Of a stretch of DNA of 64,000 nt, positions 9,701-19,422 are shown piece after piece. A program made the translations under genes and the position numbers. Where the stretch lies: assembly GCA_947646735.1 (NCBI GenBank), contig CANTFK010000024.1:372001-436000 (forward strand), given 5' to 3'. The notes beneath the pieces were generated by a model. That model was not told the origin of the DNA. It saw only the letters and a list, made by a program, of their open reading frames with translations, and searched no databases. Source of the DNA: Peronospora farinosa. Lineage: Eukaryota > Oomycota > Peronosporomycetes > Peronosporales > Peronosporaceae. Each line of letters opens with the position of its first letter. The first letter of the stretch is position 1.

Positions 9701-10943
9701 TAATGCTATGTGCGGCTGCTACATCTCGCGTCAGAGTGGCATGGTATCGTCAACCTCGCGCGTGATTTTGGGCGAGATGGTGTCGACGCCGAAGATGAAG
9801 AAGCTGATATGGCGCGATGTAGACTCGGAGGAGGAGTACGACTTGCTTGGGGTGAAGCACCTGATCGAGCAGACCGAGGACGTGGAGTTGGCTGTGACGG
9901 GTGTGGCGTTCGACTACCTGGTGGCTATGGGCGACATCAAGGAGCTGTTGCTGAAAATTCGCATCTTTAGTCGCATGACGCCTGACGGCAAGGTAGAGTG
10001 CGTGAAGTTGCACATGGAGACGGGAGCGGTAACTGGGATGTGCGGTGATGGTGGCAACGACTGCGGTGCGTTACGTTTCGCTCACGCTGGTGTCGCTCTC
10101 AGTGATGCAGAGGCATCGGTGGTGTCGCCGTTCACGAGCAAGGACAAGACGATTCAGTCCGTGGTTGATTTGTGCCGTGAAGGCCGCTGCAGTGTGGCAA
10201 CATCTTTCGCGTCCGTGAAGTTCCTTATCATGTATGGCCTCATTGGCTCGGTGCTTCGAATGTTCATGTATTACCACGCCATCAACCTATCGCAGTGGTG
10301 TTGGATTTTAGTGGAGGGTTTCATGCTGGTCGGATGCTCATATGTCATTACGCTATCAAAGCCACTGGATGAATTGAAGGCTTCTCGCCCAACATCTAGT
10401 CTTATCGGACCGACAACGTTGATATCCATCCTCGGACAGGAGGCCATCAACCTCATCTTTTTGAGCTGCAACATTCACATGCTGTCGAGTCAAGTCTGGT
10501 ACTGCCCGTTTTCGCCTGACAATGTGGATGTTGCAAAATGGTGGCTGATGTCGGACAACCACTTGGCAACGGTGCTCTTTTTCTCGGTTATTTTCCAGCA
10601 ACACATTGCAGCTTGGGTTTTCAGCTTTGGCTCACGGTACCGCCAAGCGATTTGGCGCAACCACCTGCTCCTCGTATTCTTCGCGGCGGTTGGAGCACTT
10701 GATCTGTACTTGCTTTTCGGTGAACCAAGTATCGTCACAGATCGCTTCCGAATTTCGAGCAGCACGAATGTTGTTGGATTACCTGACATCCCGATGCCTA
10801 TGGGTTTCAGATGGAAATTCATTGCCATGATTGTGGGCAATATCTTCTCGTGCATCCTCTTCGAGTACATTGTTGTGCTCGGCCCTGTACGTTCGTACTT
10901 CCGCAACAAGTATCACACCGACTTGATACCAATGAAGAAGTAA
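6732..10943 (+). CDS. P5B-type cation/polyamine-transporting ATPase
   Basis: A 1403-residue P-type ATPase in one exon. The ATG at 6732 is chosen because the frame upstream has only a TTG and because it gives a classic signal peptide (MMREISLLISILILLETL). A roughly 165-residue Cys-containing lumenal or extracellular domain follows, then several membrane segments. Catalytic marks are TGES (about residue 596), the phosphorylation motif DKTGTLT (D765), ITGDN, and GDGGND (about 1105; canonical GDGAND). The text CGDGGNDCGALRFAHAGVAL and ASVVSPFTS fits P5B (ATP13A2-like) rather than P5A. The M4 motif reads SPLLP where P5B enzymes usually have PPALP. Animal P5B pumps export polyamines from lysosomes; substrate here is inference. 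A cleaved signal peptide before the pump is not typical of the animal members. Confidence 0.93.
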   Translation: MMREISLLISILILLETLVPLNVNAAAANQMDFAACPVKHKPEYYCCEISDTNKELYTKYNRPFGGAYESYYVDGWSKQRQVNFPYTMYHPSTQKFDYNEPETVCRIQAIVNSKTTGELIEDLQCADTNSSLAAASQNNTVFWTYATNSRNNNASFPIGANCYSLMLSDGTVNADLKDACTSISTASKPRFSTFREGPLVIIYLLYLGFFVVLGAWAAYKNFKQNANKSVNEMTKKLLATPQSLSKAITGSTNSINAGVGVSESRLQVEAAEDVLQTGFSNSLLGSFVFGCVIVASLALNVLLIIVILDSYGNFEPPLFDQTEDNALVFVIVWVVTSIWFVVIVALQNSILNFFRLRVSLDQCDFVYMLKRDETEVLLADRSGVSDFVAKVENLFTSKGKLSGYRTTVPVRKVNSLRIVEFQHMRYIYEETEQRFMPGFVALGRTYDDLNREARGLSDKEAQHRINTVGPNSVDVEMPSLLVSMAHEFFTLFYVYQIMCYYVWYYFTYWNMGIVMTIVVLGAAVVNIYTQRQIQSSIVTMTRYCTDVMVFRGGEWRTMPSPDLAPGDLVKVPEDWISPCDMAIVKGTTVCDESMLTGESMPVQKFPIPEHSSEIYDPEKGSKKHTLFSGTRVLSSGRNEEILAIVQTTGAHTTKGQLIQSILFPIPMRFKYNEHLKVLITLLLIYASIACVLVISFLLGNGKLSNRYAAFCYASFVLSCVVSPLLPVVITVGQVNASKRLEKQGIFSLNVQRITLCGKVRVFCFDKTGTLTKQGLDFLGVQPVKNSRFIPLVNDVKEASSSEELLYALTTCHSVGSLEGLLVGNEVEVRMFTSTGWELMEKEGEQPFVRSKVDPGLELEFIKRYDFDHHRMSMSVVVRNRKSGKYYVFCKGSYERMQQLSTSASVPGDYKSVADRLAKDGCYVLGLSYRELPSDWTQEQVEQFANNRDAVDESLSLLGLILFRNELKEDTADAIAKLKGGDIRTVMITGDNAMCGCYISRQSGMVSSTSRVILGEMVSTPKMKKLIWRDVDSEEEYDLLGVKHLIEQTEDVELAVTGVAFDYLVAMGDIKELLLKIRIFSRMTPDGKVECVKLHMETGAVTGMCGDGGNDCGALRFAHAGVALSDAEASVVSPFTSKDKTIQSVVDLCREGRCSVATSFASVKFLIMYGLIGSVLRMFMYYHAINLSQWCWILVEGFMLVGCSYVITLSKPLDELKASRPTSSLIGPTTLISILGQEAINLIFLSCNIHMLSSQVWYCPFSPDNVDVAKWWLMSDNHLATVLFFSVIFQQHIAAWVFSFGSRYRQAIWRNHLLLVFFAAVGALDLYLLFGEPSIVTDRFRISSSTNVVGLPDIPMPMGFRWKFIAMIVGNIFSCILFEYIVVLGPVRSYFRNKYHTDLIPMKK

Positions 10944-11190
10944 AGTGTCAGGATAATAGTGACGAATAATCCTATGAACCCATGTGCTTCCTATATGCTA
11001 AACATTGTCCACATTAGGTAAAACTTGCTTTCTATATGGCTTCACATTGTGCACAGTAGGTAAAACTTCCATGCGTGATTCTTCCAAGTAATCACCTGCT
11101 AATCGCCACCGTATACTCGTTGCTCATATTTGACTCTCGATGATATTTCTACATATACATCATCAGTTATGGCGTGGAATGCAGACTTTA

Positions 11191-12888
11191 TCAAACCGGA
11201 TCCGTCACACCTGGGGTCGTACAAGTATCAAACCGATCAACTTTGTCTCGTAAAGACTCGTAAAAAAGTTTGTAGTACCATTTGCTGTCAATATCAAACT
11301 TTTGAATCAGAGAGGATTCTCGTTTTGCTGCCTCGTCGTACAGATCCGCAGCGTCAAGAAACTTCATCTTCTCGATATTCTCGTAACTTTGACCCGTCAT
11401 CTCTTGAAATTTGCGTATGCGAAAGTCGCGAATCAACTTTCCCACCATGATACCATCAGGAGATTTTACTGTTTCGCTGTCAACGACGTTCGCATCCAGT
11501 TCCGGATCTGAAGTCATGCTTCGGCGATTCCAGTTGGCAGAGCCGTCTGACAAATAAACGTCGTCGATGACTACCAGCTTACTGTGAAGGTAAATGTCCA
11601 AGTCGGGCTTCATCGAGTACACTCTGAACTTGTTCGGGAACTTTTCCTTTATAGGCTGGATATTCTCGTACATGTACTTCTCGAATCCACCACATTTACT
11701 CATAAGCTCCGGTGGCTGTACGACAACAATAAGACGCTGAAGACCTGGCATGACCTTCATTAGAGCATCCAGTAGCTCCGGTACCACGATAAAATATTGA
11801 TCCTCGATGTAGATAAAGTTCTTGGCGTTCTGAATGGCCTTGATACGTGAATGAAAGAGCGACTTTTCACCATTTGGGGCAAACTCCCACTTCTTGTACT
11901 TACAGCTGTAAGTTCGCACAATCTGTACATTGTGGCTGCCAAGTTTGGAGGTAGTGTTACTACTGCTGTAGTCAAGTGATGGCAGGGAGGGGTATGGCGG
12001 GTTTTCAAATTGAACAAGGTCGTCAATCAAGTCTTGTGACGGTAAATAAGGTGAGTTCCAGCGAGCAAGAAAATTATTAGCCACATCCTTTGCGGCCGGG
12101 CCGTGGATGCGTAAACTACTGTCGACCCATCCCTTGTTGCGAAAAGAAATCCCAGCCTCGTCTCGAATCGCAGATGCGTTATGATAAATAGTATCCCATC
12201 GGTCATTTGTGATATCAATGCCTCCCACGTACGCAACTGGCTGATCGTCAGCATCAGAAGATGTACCTTTAGCAATTACAAGTGTCTTTTGGTGTTGTGA
12301 TGATAAGGTATGAGGAAGACGGTCGTCGAAAATGAACAGTGCATTCCCATCATTTAGACCGGACGTTGGAAGCTCGTTAATTTTGTTTCGTACGTTAATG
12401 TCCTGGTAGAAGAGATACTTGTTTGCCCATCCCAATATCTTGACATCTCCTCCACGTTTGACAACGTCACCAAAGACAATATCAAAATTTGTCTTTGCAC
12501 CAGTTGGATCAACCTCAGGTTTCAAAGGAATGAGATCGGTATTCCAAGCAGCAAGTAGAACCCGATCATTTTCTTTGGTTGTTCGAAGATCGTCATAGAC
12601 GGAATCAAAAAATTCCTTTGTGACGGTAAACGTTGTGACGGAATTGCCAGTACTATAAGTGACCATCTCATTACGAGGGACTCCACCACGAGATGCAGTA
12701 ATCTCTTCTTCTGTAAGGAACCAGTCAATGGCTTTTAAAAGAGGTTGTTTTAGTCTATTACTAACCCATTTGTCATTGAAGGATGTCCTCGTGATTGAAG
12801 TGGACGTGTCATTACTATTGGATGTAAAGGACCAAGCACTAGATAGTGATAGAACTAAAGCCAAGACGTAGAGTAGATTTATGATCAT
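11191..12888 (-). CDS. secreted phospholipase D-like protein
   Basis: A 565-residue protein in one exon. The frame opens with ATG at 12993, but the ATG at 12888 gives a clean signal peptide (MIINLLYVLALVLSLSSA) and is preferred. Two PLD half-sites are visible: HQKTLVIAK (H about 199, K 201, but Ala at the usual Asp place) followed by YVGGID, and a complete HSKLVVIDD (H about 435) followed by DGSANWNRRS. This fits the secreted PLD-like families expanded in oomycetes. Likely substrate is a phosphodiester lipid outside the cell; whether the degenerate first HKD is active is unknown. It converges with the ATPase gene (247 bp apart) and diverges from EF-Ts. Confidence 0.9.
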   Translation of the reverse strand: MIINLLYVLALVLSLSSAWSFTSNSNDTSTSITRTSFNDKWVSNRLKQPLLKAIDWFLTEEEITASRGGVPRNEMVTYSTGNSVTTFTVTKEFFDSVYDDLRTTKENDRVLLAAWNTDLIPLKPEVDPTGAKTNFDIVFGDVVKRGGDVKILGWANKYLFYQDINVRNKINELPTSGLNDGNALFIFDDRLPHTLSSQHQKTLVIAKGTSSDADDQPVAYVGGIDITNDRWDTIYHNASAIRDEAGISFRNKGWVDSSLRIHGPAAKDVANNFLARWNSPYLPSQDLIDDLVQFENPPYPSLPSLDYSSSNTTSKLGSHNVQIVRTYSCKYKKWEFAPNGEKSLFHSRIKAIQNAKNFIYIEDQYFIVVPELLDALMKVMPGLQRLIVVVQPPELMSKCGGFEKYMYENIQPIKEKFPNKFRVYSMKPDLDIYLHSKLVVIDDVYLSDGSANWNRRSMTSDPELDANVVDSETVKSPDGIMVGKLIRDFRIRKFQEMTGQSYENIEKMKFLDAADLYDEAAKRESSLIQKFDIDSKWYYKLFYESLRDKVDRFDTCTTPGVTDPV

Positions 12889-13298
12889 TTTCACTTTTAA
12901 TACGTTGACGTCTCGGTCTTGGCCATTCAATTTGATTATGAGATGGAGTGTACTACTGTATGTCGATATGCCTTTTTTTGTTACCATCAACATGACGAAC
13001 TTCCTTGAACTAACTGATATAGATTTCTATAGTCAGCGTCTGGTCTGATCAGTCAAGACCTAAACGTTTCTAATTGATACACCTGGTCTGATTCGCTGAA
13101 ATGCAGAGAAAAGACAGTGTTTCTACTCGCGTGTCAGTGATGTCGCCCACACCACCAAGTCATTTCTAATGTCGTTTTACAAAACGTACCCCCGTCGGAT
13201 TAGAAACATACCCTCTTCTACATGTCACTCTTTTGAAACAGTCTTCATCGACTTGGAACCATTCATTTTCGTGCATCAATCGGCTTAAATTCTTCGTC
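12889..13298. other. divergent promoter region
   Basis: 410 bp between the start codons of the PLD-like gene (minus) and EF-Ts (plus). It must hold both promoters. No strong initiator match was found on either strand. Confidence 0.5.
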
Positions 13299-14291
13299 AT
13301 GAGCTTGACATTTCTATCTCGTTGTGCTCGTCCATCATCATTACGTCTACTTTGTCATCTAAGTACATACAAACCAGACATTGAAGCTGTCAAAAAGTTA
13401 CGTGCCCAGTCCCAGGCGCCACTTAAAGACGTGCGCAATGCATTAGTAGCGACGGAAGGCGATTTTCCAGCCGCAGTTGAATGGTTGCGTAAAAAGGGTA
13501 TTGCTTCAGCTAATAAGAAGGTTGGACGTCATACGGCCGAGGGTCTCGTAGGTGTCCAAGTCTCTGAATGTGGTCGAGCTGCTGCTATGGTCGAGGTTAA
13601 TAGTGAGACGGATTTTGTAGCCATGAATAAAACCTTTCAAGCACTTGTCAAGACCGTCGCATGTGCATTGGCAACGCCATCCATAGCTTCAGATATTGTC
13701 ACGCAACTGTCGTCTGACAAATTGGCGCTTGTAGAAGTGGACGGGGTTACTGTGGCTCAAAAGGTACCGGAATTAGTCGGTGTGGTTGGTGAAAATGTTG
13801 TGGCCAATCGTGCCGTGCAATTCCAGCTTGAGGAAGGGACAATCTGTAGCTATGTGCACAATGTCGCTACATCTGGTCTTGGACGTGCTGGTGCACTGGT
13901 GGCACTGCAGTTTCCGAACAAGACGGTCTCAACCGAGCAGATGGACGGTGTCAAGGAGCTAGGCCATCGTCTGGCCATGCACGTTGTGGCTGCCAAGCCA
14001 CGTTTTTTGTCACGTGAGACTGTTACTGACGAGCTGGTGGAGAAGGAACGTGCATATCTGGCGGACCAGGTTAAGGACTCGGGCAAGCCGCCGCATATTG
14101 TGGCCAAGATGACGGAGGGCCGTTTGAACAAATTCTTTGGCGAAATTACGCTGCTGGAACAAGAGCATTTCATTGAAGAAGGCAACCCCAAGGTCGGCGT
14201 CTTTGTGGCGGAGCAGGCTGCAAAGCTGGGTGTGGACGTGTCTGTGGTGGCATACGAGCGCTTCGAGGTCGGTGAGAGTAAGGAAGAGTAG
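13299..14291 (+). CDS. mitochondrial elongation factor Ts
   Basis: 330 residues. Nucleotide exchange factor that regenerates GTP-loaded EF-Tu in organellar translation. The start at 13299 gives an Arg/Ser-rich targeting peptide (MSLTFLSRCARPSSLRLL). A UBA-like N domain follows (IEAVKKLRAQSQAPLKDVRN), then the hallmark NSETDFVA and the dimerisation core (LAMHVVAAKP). The C-terminus ends in the family signature ERFEVGE. An in-frame ATG 66 bp upstream (13233) would lengthen the presequence. Single exon, no defects. Confidence 0.95.
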   Translation: MSLTFLSRCARPSSLRLLCHLSTYKPDIEAVKKLRAQSQAPLKDVRNALVATEGDFPAAVEWLRKKGIASANKKVGRHTAEGLVGVQVSECGRAAAMVEVNSETDFVAMNKTFQALVKTVACALATPSIASDIVTQLSSDKLALVEVDGVTVAQKVPELVGVVGENVVANRAVQFQLEEGTICSYVHNVATSGLGRAGALVALQFPNKTVSTEQMDGVKELGHRLAMHVVAAKPRFLSRETVTDELVEKERAYLADQVKDSGKPPHIVAKMTEGRLNKFFGEITLLEQEHFIEEGNPKVGVFVAEQAAKLGVDVSVVAYERFEVGESKEE

Positions 14292-14592
14292 ACGCAAGCA
14301 GAATGCGCAGATTCTAGAGACTACGCGAGATTGGAGGTCGAGTTGTATATTCGTCGGTTAGTTTAGCAGCCAAGAGTGAAAGATGCGTACGCTGACGCGC
14401 AGTAGAGAACAAATTTAGACCGCTTTCCTCAATCTACGCAAGATCGTGTTGGCCGATGACAACCCATTGATGCTACCTGTCGTTGTTGTTGTTTTGCGCT
14501 TACGCTTTAAGGTAATTTGCTTTATATTGTCGTTTCACACGGCGTGAGACGTGAGGAGATAGGGATGTAGAATGGCTCAGCACGGATACTTC
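14292..14592. other. convergent intergenic spacer
   Basis: 301 bp between the stop codons of EF-Ts and the aminopropyltransferase. Nothing recognisable besides expected 3' UTRs. Confidence 0.5.
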
Positions 14593-15582
14593 TTAGTACA
14601 TAAAGACAGGATTGTCCACTGTAATGATGCGCGTCTCCTTCTCCAGGGCCTCACGTACGATCTTTGACAGGCCAAAGAGGCCCATGTGACTCACACCGTC
14701 GAGGAACTTGAGCGGCTTGTTAATCCGGGTCTCCACGAGGTTGTTGGTCGTAGCGATGCTGCGCTCACGGATGGCCGTCACAGCGGCGTCACCGTCTCCA
14801 TCCTCAACATTGGTAGCCATGTTGAAGGCCCAGACACAGCCAAACGACGGAATATCCACCGAATAGGGCACGACCGTATTAAAGGTGGTCTTGAGGGTGC
14901 AGTAGATGGACGAGAAGCATTCGTTCCAGTTGTACACAGCGCCAGGGCCCGACTGGGTGACCATGTAGCCGCCCTTGTTGAGCTTAGTAAGGGCGTACTT
15001 GTAAAATTCCTCTGTGTACAGCACGTAGCCTGGACCAGCCTCAATGGGGTCAGCAATGTCCATAATGATGACATCGAACGTGCCGTCGTATTGCTTGAGG
15101 AAGGCGTGCGCGTCTGTGTAGTGCACCTCGAGACGCGGGTCCTCAAAGGCACCGTCGGACCACTCGGGCATCTCCTTACGGCACATATTGCACACCAACT
15201 CGTCAATGTCGACCATCACAACTTTCTCGACCGACTTGTACTTGAGTACCTCACGGGCTGTGGCAAATTCACCGCCACCGCCAATGTAGACAGTCTTGGG
15301 GTTTGGGTGAGCCAGCAATGCCGGGTGGACGAGAGTCTCATGGTAAATGGCTTCATCATTCTTAGCCGATTGTGTCTTCCCATCGAGCACAAGCGTCTTG
15401 CCAAATGAATGCGTCTCAATGATCTGCATGGTCTGGAATTTTGACTTGGCCTCGAACGTAATGGTCTTGAGTGCAGCTGTCAAGTACAAGTCCTCTGTAA
15501 GAGACTCTTTGTACCAGAACGACTTTTCCATTGGAGCCAACTCTTCCTGCTCCGTCGCAATCGCTTCTTTCTTGTCCGTCAT
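14593..15582 (-). CDS. aminopropyltransferase, thermospermine synthase-like
   Basis: 329 residues, single exon. The fold is that of the spermidine/spermine synthase family: decarboxylated SAM donates an aminopropyl group to a polyamine. Motifs are LVLDGKTQSAKNDE (about 65-77), IYHE (79-82), the nucleotide loop IGGGGEFATARE (100-111), VDID (124-127) and the catalytic-base region MDIADPIEAGPGYVLYT (about D175). True spermidine synthases usually read DSSDPxGPA there. The DxADPxExGPxYxLYT pattern is that of ACAULIS5-type thermospermine synthases of plants and algae. Product assignment is inference from this motif. The P5B pump 4 kb away may also handle polyamines. Confidence 0.9.
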   Translation of the reverse strand: MTDKKEAIATEQEELAPMEKSFWYKESLTEDLYLTAALKTITFEAKSKFQTMQIIETHSFGKTLVLDGKTQSAKNDEAIYHETLVHPALLAHPNPKTVYIGGGGEFATAREVLKYKSVEKVVMVDIDELVCNMCRKEMPEWSDGAFEDPRLEVHYTDAHAFLKQYDGTFDVIIMDIADPIEAGPGYVLYTEEFYKYALTKLNKGGYMVTQSGPGAVYNWNECFSSIYCTLKTTFNTVVPYSVDIPSFGCVWAFNMATNVEDGDGDAAVTAIRERSIATTNNLVETRINKPLKFLDGVSHMGLFGLSKIVREALEKETRIITVDNPVFMY

Positions 15583-17372
15583 GATTAAATGTGTCTCTAT
15601 GATCCTACTGATTCACGTTTGCAGAGGTTGTTACTCAATAGCTCAAAGGATCGGTCTCATTGATCACCAGCCAACCACTAGCTAGGGGTAGGAGGATGAT
15701 AAATAGATTTACACAAGTTATATGATATAAAAGGTCTATGTACAAAGTGTTAAGGGGAGCCCTGGTATTCCTAACTAGAGAGATAAGGTGTACTATGCAT
15801 CGCTTCGAGGAGCTCTTGGTGCTATTTGTACAGGACCAGCAAAGAGCGTACTAATTTTCCTCAATACAGCGGCCGCATCTTTGATTTGTGAAGGCTCCGC
15901 TATGGTCAAATGAATAGGTATCTTAGGGTACTAGATAGGAACTAGGGACATAGTTGACGCAAATTGGGCTTTACGGATTCGAAACGTCAGAAAGTGTCTA
16001 GTCACCTACCTATACACACCACGAGGTATGGGTAGAATAAGACTCGTCTTCATCGACGTCGCAATATGCACTCAAAATCTTAAGCATACGATGAAGTAGC
16101 TTTGCTACTCGTATGCGTGGGCAGCGTGGACATTCATTGTCAACCGGCACTGCACAGCCGTCGTAGACCCGACAAAAGATGTCTCCTGGGGTACTAAAAT
16201 GGCTGCGGACTTTTCAGAATCTTGTACACTATAACGGTAAATCGAGAGTCTGTCTCACACAAGTACAAAGGGTTGCAATAACTGCTCTCCAATATGTGAC
16301 CAAGTACCTGTGTGGGTAGAATACAAAAAAACTCGAGGTCTCTAACTATCCAACTTGACCAACCAGGACCCAAGGTTTTGCCGGGAACACCTTCACTTTT
16401 GAACGAAGCTTTGCTCTTATTAGCAAAAGCAGCATGATGAGTATAAACACCATGACGTTGAAAGATGGGAACGGGTTTCGTAGCTGAGATCCGCACCCAA
16501 CTTTCTTGCGGATGAAGAATAGTCCCAAGTATCGGGATGAAAATGCTCGTCTGAATGACGAATAAGACCTGCTCATCACAAAAGCACAGCAAAGTGGAAC
16601 TTTAAGCTAACATCGTGTGCATCATTTTGTGGACTAGCGAGCGAAAGCGTCGCTGAAGCAGGTTTGCTGCTGCTCCTCCTCCTCTGCTTCCATCAATGAA
16701 ATTGCGAAGCGCGTGAACTGGACATTGGTTGAAGGTGCGCTGTATGCTCGAACATGCCGGTCTGTCCAATCAGCACAAGGGTGAAGCGATAATACCTTCG
16801 ACATTCCTACACAACCGCTCTTGACTTGACTCGAGCAATTGGTCACACTTGACGCCCAATTGGTGTTTTGTGACTTTTCCTCGGCTACTTTCATGAGAAA
16901 GCGTATTGGCTCGAGAAACTCTCGAGCGGTCCGATTATCGTTCACTCAAGACGTGCAGATGACGAAATACACGTTTAATAGCGGCAAGTACGAGTAGTAT
17001 CTAAGTTGTGACGATTGCGACCTTTCGTGTGAATTGTAATCCTTTTTAAGTCACCCGTCCAAACCGATCAATACTTGCTCTTGTAGAGGATATTATCAGA
17101 TGGATCCGCCACATGTCACAGCTTGTCACTGTCGTCTGTCGTGAGGGATGACACGAATTCGATATTGAAGCATCGCAACGGTACAGCGCTAACTAAAACA
17201 TCAGTCATGTATGATCGAAAATAAGAGACACAGGGGCACAATCGAGCCAAGATTACAAGTAGGGTTTCAAAATGTAGCCATATTAAGGATTCAGATGTAA
17301 TAAAGGTTGTATCAACCAGTTAACATCACGTAACGTCAGTTATATTTCATTTTTTTTAACTTTTTCGCAATA
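15583..17372. other. 1.8-kb region without an assignable gene
   Basis: Only short ORFs. On the minus strand near 16346-16592 there are overlapping ORFs, one with a single hydrophobic segment (VMVFILIMLLLLI); near 16634-16945 there is a 103-codon ORF ending in an acidic/Gln run. Neither has a recognised family, so none is called as a gene. The promoter of the UCH gene must lie at the right end. Confidence 0.4.
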
Positions 17373-18665
17373 ATGAGTAACGACATAATCAAGCCCAAGC
17401 GATGGTTCCCGCTAGAATCGAATCCAGAGGTCATGAACGCATACGTAAAGAAAATGGGATTTCCTACAAGCCAGTTCAGCTTCTGCGATGTATTGAGCAC
17501 CGAAGAATGGGCACTGGAGATGGTACCGACGCCAGTGGTGGCAGTCATTATGCTTTTCCCTATAAAACCTCACGTAAGATCGTTAAAACATTAAAACAAA
17601 TTTAACAATAGTAATTAAAGTAATTAAACAACTGGCATGAAATTGTTGGTATCGTGTTCTAACTGCAGACAGAAGAGGCAGACAAGCAAGAGGCTATCAG
17701 GATTGAACAGAATGGACAAACAGTCTCTCCTAACGTCTACTATATGCGCCAGACCGTTGGTGCGAAAAGTTGGTGCTACAACTCGTTACAATGGTAAAAA
17801 TTGCTCATTGTTTTTATTTTATCGGTTTTACCTATTTTAGGCAATGCATGCGGCACGGTGGGTATCTTACATGCCATTGGCAATATACGTCACATTGTCC
17901 AACTTGGTAAGTTTTTTTCAGCTTTCAACTAGTATTAATGATGGAAAACATAACACTGATGTGGTTGGGTTTCTTGTGTATATTGGGTTGTAGCTTCTGG
18001 AAGTTACTTGGACAAGTTCTTTAACAAGACCAAGACCAAGACACCAGAAGAGATTGCGCAGTACCTTGAGGAAGACGACGAGGTGGAGAAAGAGCCTACT
18101 TGAAGGTCACTTTATAGCTTCTGCTGATTGTATAACGTTTTGTTGATATCGTTAATTGCAGCTGGAGGAAACTCACGGTAGTGCTGCGGAAGCTGGTCAG
18201 TCGGAAGTAAGCACGACGTGTCACAGTCTTGTTTTTTTGTGTGTGAGCTATGAATTCATTTTGTCTTTCTTGCAGCAAATGGAAAGCGTGGATGACCCAA
18301 TCAACACGCACTTTATCTGCTTCAGGTCAGTACGTGATTACAATTTGCACTTGTTGTCTTCATCAAGCACGACCTAAAAAAACGTCCATTGTAGCTGTGT
18401 GGATGGCAACTTATACGAGCTTGATGGCCGAAAGAAACGTCCTATCAACCACGGACCCTCCAGTCCAGACACTGTTCTGCAGGTACATGTTTCAGTCCGT
18501 ATTTACTACCACCTCCCAGTTCCTGCAACTCCGTGTTCATTTGTCGTTCGTTAATGTTTTTTCTCTTTTCAGGATGCGTGCCAGATCATTAAGAAATTCA
18601 TGGCCCGAGACGAGGGCGAGATGCGATTTACGATCCTGGCTCTGGCGAAGACAGAGACATACTAA
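17373..18665 (+). CDS. ubiquitin C-terminal hydrolase (UCH, peptidase C12), 8 exons
   Basis: Exons: 17373-17573, 17669-17759, 17841-17906, 17994-18082, 18162-18206, 18276-18325, 18395-18482, 18573-18665. They join in frame to a 240-residue protein, close to UCH-L3 (230 aa). All seven introns are GT-AG and 69-95 bp. The protein opens [14 protein letters not shown]. The oxyanion Gln (Q95) lies in YYMRQTV, the nucleophile Cys (C101) in GNACGTVG, His (H176) in INTHFICF and Asp (D191) in LYELDGR. H-to-D spacing is 15, as in UCH-L3. It cleaves small adducts from ubiquitin C-termini. The variable crossover loop (exons 4-5) is acidic. Splice sites were chosen by eye; exon 4's donor is the least certain. 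Confidence 0.92.
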
Positions 18666-19422
18666 CACGCTACTTGGGCCATAGCAAAAGGCTACGAAAG
18701 ACTGTAAGGTGCTGGTATGCCATCTCGAAAAGGAGTACGCAGCACCGACCATTACGGTGTTGCTTTCGTGAATGGTCTTTAGCCAACACTAATGACGACG
18801 TTGTTTGCTCAATTGTAGCAAATGGATACGCTCTGCAGTTGTTATTTGTTTGAATCTTTTGCGTCAATACGTGTGGCTGTTTATGCTGACACACTTACCG
18901 CTGTGCTTGATGTGGTAGCAGCAACATGTTCCATCGACTTGTACGTTCTTCAATGAGCCATCGTGTTTTTGGCAGCTTCAATGTTAACACATGCTTTGAT
19001 GTACCCACCCTACAGTCGCTGGGTGTATGGGCTGGTTGAGACTTAAAAAGATTGCAATGTGCAGGAGCAGACAGTCTCATCACTCTTTTGACGAGTTGTA
19101 TTCTAGCAAGACAACAGCATTCGAGAAGGACCAAATAGAACGAGCCGATGCGTTACTTCAATTTCAACATGTTCACTACTTTTCTGGTACGCTGGCGCCA
19201 TGAGGTACATGATATACTTGCGCTTTCCAACTGCACAATTCCTTGTACTCGACCCGCGTTCTAAGAGGCCATCGCGACTCTCTCAACCCATTAACCTTCA
19301 TCCATTTAGTTTCCTTTTGCTATGACAAGCAAGCACAACACGCATTTTTGTAATGGTTTCTCAAATCCCATAGTGCGTCAATAGCCAGCAAGTGTATCGT
19401 GTTTCACAGATCTCGTGACTTA
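18666..19422. other. convergent spacer, no gene seen
   Basis: 757 bp between the 3' ends of the UCH and kinase genes. Short ORFs only. Confidence 0.4.

Noticed and set aside
14686..15408. 240-codon plus-strand ORF
   Set aside because: Antisense shadow of the aminopropyltransferase gene.
16346..16592. Minus-strand ORF with one hydrophobic segment
   Set aside because: Overlapping alternative frames, no homology recognised, no promoter; left as unassigned sequence.
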